Shown: in pieces, positions 1 to 5,266 of the stretch
How the letters are laid out: every line of letters starts with the position of its first letter
Position numbering within the stretch: the first letter of the stretch is position 1
Notes under the pieces: generated by a model
Databases searched by the model: none
Told to the model about the DNA's origin: nothing
What the model saw: the letters and a program-made list of their open reading frames with translations, nothing else
Position numbers and translations under genes: made by a program
Source: Chlamydiota bacterium
Lineage (GTDB): Bacteria; Auribacterota; Tritonobacteria; UBA1439
Assembly (NCBI GenBank): GCA_012729785.1
Contig: JAAYCL010000010.1
Span: 1 to 8,924, forward strand
DNA length: 8,924 nt
Reading direction: 5' to 3'

Positions 1-53
1 CCCTGGCCGGCTTGAGCGGAGCCCTTGAAGGCTCAACCTCAAGCCGGCCAGGG
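1..53. repeat. Large imperfect hairpin (16-bp inverted repeat)
   Basis: Bases 1-16 are the exact reverse complement of 38-53. Inside them a second 5-bp stem (19-23 with 30-34) closes a 6-base loop. No T-run follows on the + strand, so it is not a standard intrinsic terminator in that direction. The other side lies outside the window, so a terminator for a gene arriving from the left or a dispersed palindromic repeat are both possible. No second copy is present in the window. Confidence 0.6.
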
Positions 54-461
54 AGATATGTCATGCCTGATGCTGGTACTCCTGTCGCAGCCGTGAAAAT
101 CTTTCACAAAGAAACGTCATGAGCCCAAATATACACCATAATCCGCCGCCGCGCAATTCATGCGCACGGGAATGCGCATAACATCCAGCGGCGCAGTAGG
201 ATACAGAATATGTATCTCAGCGAATATTTTCTCCCGCAGGACGGGGCGCCGATGCGGGGACAGACGCGGCCCGGGACGCCGAAAGACGCCGCGCGGCGGC
301 GCATACCGCGGGAAAAGGCCGGGCAACGGGGCGGGTGCCGATAAGGTGCCCGAGGGATACCCTTGGGATGCCCAGGCCCAATCGGCATCGCGGGAACGCC
401 GTGGGGGATATGCCCAGTGCGGAACGGGGGCAGGATTTCAGTGCCGACCCGCGGCCGCGGA
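54..461. other. Stretch with no supportable gene
   Basis: I see no convincing coding region here. The open frames have no good ribosome binding site and no recognisable protein; the longest, from 160, runs straight through the tRNA at 482 and is only open because the DNA is GC-rich. Small structures are present: a 6-bp palindrome at 93-107, and the heptamer ATGCGCA twice at about 160-177. The left part (about 54-235) is richer in A and T than the rest, which would suit a regulatory or decayed region. Confidence 0.5.
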
Positions 462-470
462 TGCTATACT
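462..470 (+). promoter_or_regulatory. Extended -10 promoter element for tRNA-Ser(GCU)
   Basis: TATACT at 465-470 is preceded by TG at 462-463, giving an extended -10. The predicted start near 477 lies about 5 bases before the mature tRNA 5' end. No good -35 hexamer lies 17 bases upstream, which an extended -10 can tolerate. Confidence 0.5.
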
Positions 471-481
471 GAATCTCCGGT

Positions 482-576
<95 letters not shown>

Positions 577-687
577 GATTCAATCGGGGGCATGCGCACG
601 GTTGGGGACGGACGCTGGCGGGGCCCCATTGCGTGCGCGGTGGCGTTCCTTGACCGAAGGGGGGGCGTCCGCCCTCTGGAGGATGGG

Positions 688-954
688 ATGGCGGACGACG
701 GGAGCCGGCTCGTCGCCGTGGCACGCGAGACGGACCGCATCAAGGCCTCCGCCATCGTGGACGCGCTGCGCGAGGAGGGGATCGAGGCGGAGTGGCGCGA
801 GCCGCGCGCCCCGTGGTTCGACGGGCTGGAGCGGGACTGGCTCGGGGAGAGGTACGGGCAGATTCTCGTCCTCGACGCGAACCTCGCGCGGGCGCGGGAG
901 ATCGTCGCGGGCCTGAGGGCCGCGGAAGGGCCGGGCGGCCCGCCGGCGCCATAG
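688..954 (+). CDS. DUF2007-like putative signal-transducing protein
   Basis: This is an 88-aa protein of one small alpha/beta domain. It follows the DUF2007 pattern: an N-terminal strand (LVAVARETD), a helix over the next ~20 residues (IKASAIVDALREEGI), a variable middle, then a strand and helix with GQILVLDANLARAREIVAGL. In this family such domains are small, ACT/ferredoxin-like folds annotated as putative signal transducing proteins, with no established reaction. The ATG at 688 is chosen because GGAGG at 678-682 sits 5 bases upstream. The same frame stays open far to the left through the tRNA, but that part has no start with a ribosome binding site and cannot be coding. The Gly/Pro-rich tail is probably disordered. 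It may be co-transcribed with the upstream tRNA-Ser. Confidence 0.72.
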   Translation: MADDGSRLVAVARETDRIKASAIVDALREEGIEAEWREPRAPWFDGLERDWLGERYGQILVLDANLARAREIVAGLRAAEGPGGPPAP

Positions 955-974
955 CGCGGCGCCGGCGGCTTTTC

Positions 975-1012
975 GGGAAGGTGGCGGCGTGCGGCCTATC
1001 GGGCACGACTTG
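975..1012 (+). pseudogene. Decayed tRNA-Ser 5' half (older copy)
   Basis: A gap-free alignment to 1462-1499 of tRNA-Ser(CGA) gives 29 of 38 matching positions. It starts at the exact mature 5' end and stops after the second anticodon base, as does the better copy at 1077-1115. A hairpin (1013-1031) and then AAATCGTA follow, the same order as in that copy. No 3' half follows, so it cannot be a functional tRNA. I read it as the first tRNA 5' half displaced by an insertion and then left to mutate. Confidence 0.65.
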
Positions 1013-1039
1013 CCCGCCGAATAGCGGGGCGAAATCGTA
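1013..1039. repeat. Hairpin insert, single-unit older copy
   Basis: A 19-base unit (CCCGCC, loop GAATA, GCGGGGCG) is followed by AAATCGTA. It is a slightly shortened version of the 21-base unit found twice at 1116-1157, and it lies at the same position relative to the tRNA-like sequence. The 16 bases 1024-1039 are identical to 1150-1165. Confidence 0.7.
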
Positions 1040-1076
1040 TCCGCGGTCATTCAGTTCCGGGCGAAGTAACAAGATC

Positions 1077-1115
1077 TGGAGAGGTGGCAGAGTCCGGTTT
1101 ATCGCGCACGACTCG
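1077..1115 (+). pseudogene. tRNA-Ser(CGA) 5' half, exact duplicate
   Basis: These 39 bases are identical to 1461-1499: one base of leader plus the first 38 bases of the intact tRNA-Ser(CGA), including the acceptor strand, D arm, 5' anticodon strand and first two anticodon bases. The 42-base insert then breaks the match, after which AAATCGT (1158-1164) matches tRNA bases 1500-1506. Homology ends there, so there is no variable arm, T arm or acceptor 3' strand. The perfect identity suggests a recent event. Confidence 0.9.
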
Positions 1116-1157
1116 CCCCGCCATGAAGGCGGGGCGCCCCGCCTTTATGGCGGGGCG
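1114..1157. repeat. Tandem double hairpin inserted in the tRNA-like anticodon loop
   Basis: Two 21-base units stand in tandem (1116-1136 and 1137-1157). Each reads CCCCGCC, a 5-base loop (ATGAA, then TTTAT), GGCGGGGCG. Each can form a perfect 9-bp stem (1114-1122/1128-1136 and 1135-1143/1149-1157), and the two units are also nearly inverted copies of each other. The insert lies between the second and third anticodon bases of the tRNA-like sequence. The CG on both sides could be a 2-base target duplication. Confidence 0.8.
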
Positions 1158-1189
1158 AAATCGTAGTGTTGGGTAGCACGGGTAATGAC

Positions 1190-1459
1190 ATGTATTATGT
1201 CTATATCCTGAAAATGGGTAATGAACAGCTCTATACGGGATTCACTAAAAATCTGAAGCGAAGGATGCAGGAGCACAACGGCGGCAAGGTTGACTCCACG
1301 AAAAGAAGGTTGCCCCTTACACTAATTCATTACGAGGCATATCTGAAAGAGAGCGATGCACGTAGAAGAGAGGAATTTCTAAAGAAATCTCAGGGTAAGA
1401 GATACCTGAAGCTGCAAATCCGTGATTGTTTAGCTGAATTGGGTTCGAGGGCTGAATAA
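1190..1459 (+). CDS. GIY-YIG family endonuclease, UPF0213-like
   Basis: This is an 89-aa single-domain GIY-YIG nuclease of the small stand-alone type (UPF0213/YhbQ-like). The motif residues are VYI (4-6) and YTG (15-17), followed by the conserved LKRRMQEHN (23-30) with the catalytic-type Arg, and ARRREEFLK (57-65) with the Glu expected to bind the metal. GKVDSTKRRLP and HYEAY are also typical. No DNA-binding extension is present. ATG 1190 is chosen because MYYVYILK is the usual family start; GTG 1166 would add 8 unrelated residues. No clear ribosome binding site is visible. The stop codon ends two bases before tRNA-Ser(CGA). Base composition is far lower in GC than the neighbours. Family members are known or presumed DNA nucleases; a homing role here is inferred from the flanking tRNA repeats. 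Confidence 0.9.
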   Translation: MYYVYILKMGNEQLYTGFTKNLKRRMQEHNGGKVDSTKRRLPLTLIHYEAYLKESDARRREEFLKKSQGKRYLKLQIRDCLAELGSRAE

Positions 1460-1461
1460 AT

Positions 1462-1552
1462 GGAGAGGTGGCAGAGTCCGGTTTATCGCGCACGACTCGA
1501 AATCGTGTAGACCTTAACGGTCTCGTGGGTTCAAATCCCACCCTCTCCGCCA
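1462..1552 (+). tRNA. tRNA-Ser(CGA)
   Basis: This is a complete class II serine tRNA. Acceptor strands GGAGAGG (1462-1468) and CCTCTCC (1542-1548) pair, the discriminator is G1549, and CCA is encoded at 1550-1552. Anticodon stem 1491-1495/1503-1507 closes loop CTCGAAA with anticodon CGA at 1498-1500, which reads UCG. In the usual numbering the D stem has an A12-C23 mismatch that the other two serine tRNAs here lack. Both bases lie in the 5' half that may have been brought in by the upstream element. The gene begins 2 bases after the GIY-YIG stop codon and is followed 38 bases later by the next coding region. Confidence 0.95.
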
Positions 1553-1590
1553 GTTTCTGCAAACGAGGATTCATCGAACAGAGGGACGCC

Positions 1591-1893
1591 ATGCACCGAT
1601 CGGAGATCAAGACGGTCCAGCCCGCGTCCGTGTTCGCGCTGCTGTTCAGCGCGGTGTTCATCGTCGGGCTGGTCTACCTGCTCGCTTCGAACCTCGGCCT
1701 GATGCCGCGCGACCTCGGGCGGATGCTTCAGGCGATCTTCGCCCGGCTGAACAGGCTCACCCCTGTGCCGCGGTCGCTCGCGTACGCCGCCTTCTGGGGC
1801 GCGGCGGCGGGAGTTGTGGGAATGGCGGCGTCGCTTGTGTATAATATCTTCGCCGGTATCGTGGGCGGAATCAAGGCGGAGATCGAGGAGTAA
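1591..1893 (+). CDS. Small two-helix membrane protein, DUF3566-like
   Basis: This is a 100-aa protein with a short cytoplasmic-type N terminus (MHRSEIKTVQP), a first membrane helix at about residues 11-33 (SVFALLFSAVFIVGLVYLLA), a basic loop with several Arg, a second long hydrophobic Gly/Ala-rich helix at about 64-92, and an acidic tail (KAEIEE). Two helices with a preceding I-K-x-V-x-P-x-S-V-F stretch resemble the DUF3566 membrane domain, but I hold that assignment only loosely and no function is known. The start at 1591 is supported by GAGGG at 1581-1585. The gene lies between tRNA-Ser(CGA), 38 bases upstream, and tRNA-Arg, only 3 bases after its stop, and is probably transcribed with them. 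Confidence 0.75.
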   Translation: MHRSEIKTVQPASVFALLFSAVFIVGLVYLLASNLGLMPRDLGRMLQAIFARLNRLTPVPRSLAYAAFWGAAAGVVGMAASLVYNIFAGIVGGIKAEIEE

Positions 1894-1896
1894 CGC

Positions 1897-1973
1897 GCGC
1901 CCGTAGCTCAATTGGATAGAGCGTTTGGCTACGGACCAAAAGGCTGGGGGTTCGACTCCCTCCGGGCGCGCCA
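1897..1973 (+). tRNA. tRNA-Arg(ACG)
   Basis: This is a class I tRNA. Acceptor GCGCCCG (1897-1903) pairs with CGGGCGC (1963-1969), the discriminator is G1970, and CCA is encoded at 1971-1973. Anticodon stem 1924-1928/1936-1940 closes loop CTACGGA with anticodon ACG at 1931-1933. In bacteria the A34 of this tRNA is converted to inosine by TadA, allowing it to read CGU, CGC and CGA. The gene for that enzyme is the next one downstream. The tRNA begins 3 bases after the stop codon of the preceding membrane-protein gene. Confidence 0.97.
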
Positions 1974-2077
1974 TGATTACGGGTGCTCGCTGTCGGGTTC
2001 CCGCTTCCAGGGACGGGGCGTCCACACAACCCTGCGCGCCGGGTCCCGCGAGCGGGTCGGCGGAGATCCTCCCTCCC

Positions 2078-2554
2078 ATGACGCACGCTGACGCGGAGCG
2101 CGATCTCGGGTACATGCGCGAGGCGCTGAAGGAGGCCGCGCAGGCGTTCGAGGAGGACGAGGTCCCGGTGGGCGCGGTGATCGTGCGCGGGGGGCGCGTC
2201 GTCGCCCGGGCGCACAATCAGGTCGAGCTCCTCAGGGACGCCACCGCGCACGCCGAGATGATCGCCCTCACGCAGGCCTCCTCCGAGGCCGGGGACTGGC
2301 GGCTCGACGGCGCGGCGCTCTACGTCACCAAGGAGCCGTGCCCGATGTGCGCGGGCGCCATCGCCCTCTCCCGCGTCGCGCGGCTGGTCTTCGGGGCGCG
2401 CGATCCGAAGGCCGGCGCCGCCGGGTCGAGGATGGACATCCTCGGGAGCGGCTGCCTCAACCACACGGTCGAGGTCGAGGCGGGCGTGGAGGAGGGGGAA
2501 TGCGGGGCGCTGCTCAAGGCGTTCTTCAAGAAGCAGCGCGCGGCGGCAACATGA
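2078..2554 (+). CDS. tadA: tRNA-specific adenosine deaminase TadA
   Basis: This is a 158-aa zinc-dependent deaminase that converts wobble adenosine 34 to inosine in tRNA-Arg(ACG), a cytoplasmic and normally essential reaction. The cytidine/deoxycytidylate deaminase fold is clear: H58-A-E60 supplies one zinc ligand and the proton-shuttling Glu, and P87-C88-P-M-C91 supplies the two Cys ligands. VPVGAVIV (29-36), N47, LYVTKEPCPMCAGA and VFGARDPKAGAAGS are TadA hallmarks. Length matches the family. ATG 2078 gives the usual N terminus before the first helix, with GGAG 12 bases upstream; ATG 2114 is an alternative that would trim the first helix. A 104-base leader separates it from its substrate tRNA gene, and its TGA lies 3 bases before tRNA-Ser(GGA). 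Confidence 0.96.
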   Translation: MTHADAERDLGYMREALKEAAQAFEEDEVPVGAVIVRGGRVVARAHNQVELLRDATAHAEMIALTQASSEAGDWRLDGAALYVTKEPCPMCAGAIALSRVARLVFGARDPKAGAAGSRMDILGSGCLNHTVEVEAGVEEGECGALLKAFFKKQRAAAT

Positions 2555-2557
2555 TGC

Positions 2558-2651
<94 letters not shown>

Positions 2652-2693
2652 CTTCCCCGGGCCGTGCGATCGGGGTGCACGCGGGGGTAACCC

Positions 2694-3593
2694 GTGAACA
2701 GGAAGATCGCGATCATCGCGCTCCCCCTCGGTCTGTTCCTCCCCCACACCGCGGCCCCCGACCCCGCCCCCGTCGAGAAGATCGGCGTGGTCGCGACCAT
2801 CCTCCCGTACGCATATTTCGCCGAGCGGGTGGGGGGGGAGGCGGTCGAGGTGTCGGTGATGGTGCCCCCGGGCGCCAACCCGCACAGCTACGAGCCCGCG
2901 CCGCGGCAGCTCGACGCGCTGGGCCGGGCGCGGCTGTACGTCAAGGCGGGCACCGGGATCGAGTTCGAGCTGGCCTGGATGGACAAGCTCACGGCGCTGA
3001 ACCGGACGATGCGGGTGTGCGACGCCTCGCGCGGGATCGCCCCGCTCGGGGTGGAGGGGGAATGCGGGCACGCGGAGGAGCGGGGGCGTGCGCACGGCGC
3101 CGTGCGCGGGCGGGATCCGCACGTGTGGCTCTCCCCCGCAAACGCCGCCGTCATCGCCGAGAACATACGCGCCGCTTTGGCGGAAATCGACCCCGCCCGC
3201 GCGGAGGCGTACGCGGCGAATGCGCGGGCGCTGCGGGCGGAACTCGATCGTTTGGACGGGGAGGTCGCGGCGGCGCTCCTTCCCGCCCGCGGCAAAACGT
3301 TCTTCGTCTTTCACCCCGCGTGGAGCTATTTTGCCGCGCGGTACGGCCTCGTGCAGGCGCCGATCGAGGCCGGGGGGAAGGAGCCTGGGGCGAGGGGGTT
3401 CGCGGCGTCGGTGAAACGGGCGCGGGAGCTCGGGGCGAACGCGGTGTTCGCGTCGCCTGAGTCGAGCCGGAGGGGCGCCGAGGTCGTCGCCCGGGAGATC
3501 GGGGGGCGCGTGATCGTCATCGACCCGCTCGCCAGGAACTATCCCGAGAACCTCCGGCGCGTGGCGGCCGCTTTGGCGGAGGAGGCGCGATGA
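2694..3593 (+). CDS. znuA: Zinc ABC transporter, substrate-binding protein ZnuA
   Basis: This is a 299-aa periplasmic metal-binding protein of the cluster A-I (ZnuA/TroA/PsaA) family, which captures Zn2+ (or Mn2+) and delivers it to the ZnuB permease. A short signal peptide (about 1-20) has no lipobox Cys, suggesting a soluble periplasmic protein. The metal ligands expected for the family are present: H64 in NPHSYEP, H143 in DPHVWLSP, H207 in FHPAW and D277 in VIDPLA. The loop before H143 (about 121-142) contains Cys and His but is not the long His-rich loop of many ZnuA proteins. The GTG at 2694 is chosen from the signal peptide and a G-rich site just upstream; no nearer alternative keeps the signal. 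The stop overlaps znuC by ATGA. Three His ligands favour zinc, but Mn2+ cannot be excluded. Confidence 0.93.
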   Translation: MNRKIAIIALPLGLFLPHTAAPDPAPVEKIGVVATILPYAYFAERVGGEAVEVSVMVPPGANPHSYEPAPRQLDALGRARLYVKAGTGIEFELAWMDKLTALNRTMRVCDASRGIAPLGVEGECGHAEERGRAHGAVRGRDPHVWLSPANAAVIAENIRAALAEIDPARAEAYAANARALRAELDRLDGEVAAALLPARGKTFFVFHPAWSYFAARYGLVQAPIEAGGKEPGARGFAASVKRARELGANAVFASPESSRRGAEVVAREIGGRVIVIDPLARNYPENLRRVAAALAEEAR

Positions 3594-4354
3594 GGGGCGA
3601 GGAGATCGTGCGCCTGAAGGACGTCTGCGTCTCCTACGGGGGCGTGCCGGCGCTGGAGGAGGTGAACCTCTCCGTGCGGCAGCGGGACTTCCTCGGCATC
3701 ATCGGGCCCAACGGCGGCGGGAAGACCACCCTCCTCAAGACGATCCTCGGCCTCATCGCTCCGTCGCGCGGCGAGGTGCGCGTCTTCGGCCGGAGGCCGC
3801 AGGAGGCCGGGAAACTCGTCGGGTACGTGCCGCAGCATGTCCCGTTCGACCGCCTCTTCCCGATCAGCGTCTGGGACGTCGTGCTGATGGGGCGGCTCGC
3901 TCACGCGCCCCGCCTGGGGTACTACAAGGCGGAGGACCGTGCGCGGACGCGCCGGGCCCTTGAGACCGTGGGGGCGTTCGACCTCCGGGACCGCCAGATC
4001 GGGGAACTGTCGGAAGGGCAGAAGCAGCGCGTGTTCATCGCGCGCGCCCTCGTCACGGACCCCAGGCTGCTCCTGCTCGACGAGCCCACCGCGAGCATCG
4101 ACGCCTGCGCGCAGGAGGGGATCCACCTCCTCCTGAAGCGGCTGCGCGAGCGGATGGCGGTGGTGCTCGTGACGCACGACGTCGGCGTCCTCTCCGCGCA
4201 CGTGGACACGATCGCCTGTCTGAACCTCCGGCTCCACTACCACGAGTCGAAGGAGATCACCCTCGACGACCTCCAGGCGGTCTACGGGTGCCCGGTGCAG
4301 ATGATCGCCCACGGCGTTCCCCACCGGGTGATGGAGGCGCACGGAGTCCGATGA
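3590..4354 (+). CDS. znuC: Zinc ABC transporter, ATP-binding protein ZnuC
   Basis: This is a 254-aa cytoplasmic ATPase that powers metal uptake by the ZnuABC complex. All ABC motifs are intact: Walker A GPNGGGKTT (39-47), Q-loop Gln in VPQH (82), signature LSEGQ (140-144), Walker B LLLLDEP (160-166), the following SID D-loop, and the H-loop His in VTHD (196). The tail after residue 215 carries the extra region seen in ZnuC-type ATPases, with several His (HYHESKE, AHGVPHRVMEAHG). Start ATG 3590 overlaps the znuA stop as ATGA, which implies translational coupling. Its own TGA overlaps the znuB start in the same way. Confidence 0.96.
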   Translation: MRGEEIVRLKDVCVSYGGVPALEEVNLSVRQRDFLGIIGPNGGGKTTLLKTILGLIAPSRGEVRVFGRRPQEAGKLVGYVPQHVPFDRLFPISVWDVVLMGRLAHAPRLGYYKAEDRARTRRALETVGAFDLRDRQIGELSEGQKQRVFIARALVTDPRLLLLDEPTASIDACAQEGIHLLLKRLRERMAVVLVTHDVGVLSAHVDTIACLNLRLHYHESKEITLDDLQAVYGCPVQMIAHGVPHRVMEAHGVR

Positions 4355-5178
4355 CCGGGATGCTCCAGTACGAGTTCGCGCGGAACGCGCTCGTTGCGGC
4401 CCTGCTGGCGAGCGTCGCCTGCGGCGTCATCGGCTCCTACGTCGTGGTGAAGCGGCTCGCCTCCATCAGCGGCGGGATCGCCCACGCCGCCTTCGGCGGG
4501 ATCGGCATCGGCTACTTCCTCGGGATCGATCCGCTCCTCGGCGTGCTGCCGTTCAGTCTCGCATCGGCGGCGGGGATCTGGGCCGTGAGCAGGAGAGGCC
4601 GCCTTCCCGAGGACACCGCCGTCGGGATCTTCTGGGCGATGGGGATGGCGGTCGGCGTGCTCTTTATCGGGCTCACGCCCGGCTACGCCCCCGACCTGTT
4701 CGGCTACCTGTTCGGCAGCATCCTGACCGTCCCGCGCTCGGACCTGTACCTGATGCTGGCGCTCGACACGCTGATCGTCGCCGTGGTGGGCCTGCGCTAC
4801 AAGGAGCTTCTGGCGCTCTCCTTCGACGAGGAGTTCGCGAAGGTGTCGGGCATCCGGGCGGAGGCGATGTACCTGATGCTCCTTGGGCTGGTGGCGGTCA
4901 CGGTGGTCGTACTCATCCGGATCGTCGGGATCGTGTTGGTCATCGCCCTCCTGACCATCCCCGCGGCGATCGCGCGACAGCACACCCGGAACCTGACGCG
5001 GATGATGGCGCTCTCGACACTCGTCTGCGCCGTTTTGTCCTTCGCGGGCCTTTGGATCTCCTACGCAACGGACCTTCCCTCCGGCGCCACGATCATCCTC
5101 CTCGCCTGCCTCGCCTTCGCGGCGTCCGCCGCGGCGCGCGCGGCCGCCGAGCGGACGAGGGGGCGTTCGGCCCGCTGA
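4351..5178 (+). CDS. znuB: Zinc ABC transporter, permease ZnuB (ABC-3 family)
   Basis: This is a 275-aa polytopic inner-membrane permease of the ABC-3 family, forming the Zn2+ channel with ZnuA and ZnuC. It has about eight hydrophobic helices, beginning with ALVAALLASVACGVIGSYVVV. The early conserved stretch KRLASISGGIAHAAFGGIGIGY (about 29-50) and LLTIPAAIARQHTRN (about 205-219) are characteristic. Segment FDEEFAKVSGIRA (about 160-172) is the cytoplasmic coupling loop that contacts the ATPase. The Arg/Ala-rich C terminus is probably cytoplasmic. ATG 4351 overlaps the znuC stop (ATGA); earlier in-frame ATGs lie inside znuC. A small hairpin follows the stop codon directly, so this is probably the last gene of the operon. 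Confidence 0.95.
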   Translation: MTGMLQYEFARNALVAALLASVACGVIGSYVVVKRLASISGGIAHAAFGGIGIGYFLGIDPLLGVLPFSLASAAGIWAVSRRGRLPEDTAVGIFWAMGMAVGVLFIGLTPGYAPDLFGYLFGSILTVPRSDLYLMLALDTLIVAVVGLRYKELLALSFDEEFAKVSGIRAEAMYLMLLGLVAVTVVVLIRIVGIVLVIALLTIPAAIARQHTRNLTRMMALSTLVCAVLSFAGLWISYATDLPSGATIILLACLAFAASAAARAAAERTRGRSAR

Positions 5179-5179
5179 C

Positions 5180-5200
5180 AGCCGGAATCCCGGCTCTTTC
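5180..5200 (+). terminator. Possible weak terminator after znuB
   Basis: AGCCGG (5180-5185) and CCGGCT (5190-5195) form a 6-bp stem with a 4-base loop two bases after the znuB stop. Only a short CTTTC follows in place of a proper T-run, so termination may be partial. Confidence 0.4.
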
Positions 5201-5228
5201 CCGCCGGCGGGGCCGCCGAACGGTACGC

Positions 5229-5257
5229 TTGCCACGGCACTGCGCCGATGGTAGTAT
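5229..5257 (+). promoter_or_regulatory. Sigma70-type promoter for the Thr/Pro-linker protein
   Basis: The -35 TTGCCA (5229-5234) and -10 TAGTAT (5252-5257) are separated by exactly 17 bases. The predicted start, about 5263-5266, lies almost on the ATG at 5267, so the transcript would be leaderless or nearly so. Confidence 0.5.
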
Positions 5258-5266
5258 CCTGAAGGT

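Larger units (their letters stand above)
1077..1499 (+). mobile_element. Candidate 384-bp tRNA-targeted element with GIY-YIG gene
   Basis: Two perfect 39-bp direct repeats (1077-1115 and 1461-1499) flank a hairpin insert and a GIY-YIG endonuclease gene. Joining base 1115 to base 1500 removes 384 bp and leaves one complete tRNA-Ser(CGA) gene, so the inserted unit is equivalent to 1116-1499. The right end would carry a replacement tRNA 5' half. The interior gene is clearly poorer in GC than both sides and uses AGA/AGG arginine codons that its neighbours avoid, consistent with transfer. There is no integrase, recombinase or transposase gene. That tRNA genes are frequent integration sites is established. 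That this unit is mobile is my inference. Confidence 0.6.

Noticed and set aside
1116-1157. Group I intron in the tRNA anticodon loop
   Set aside because: At 42 bases the insert is far too short for an intron core, and the tRNA 3' half does not follow it.
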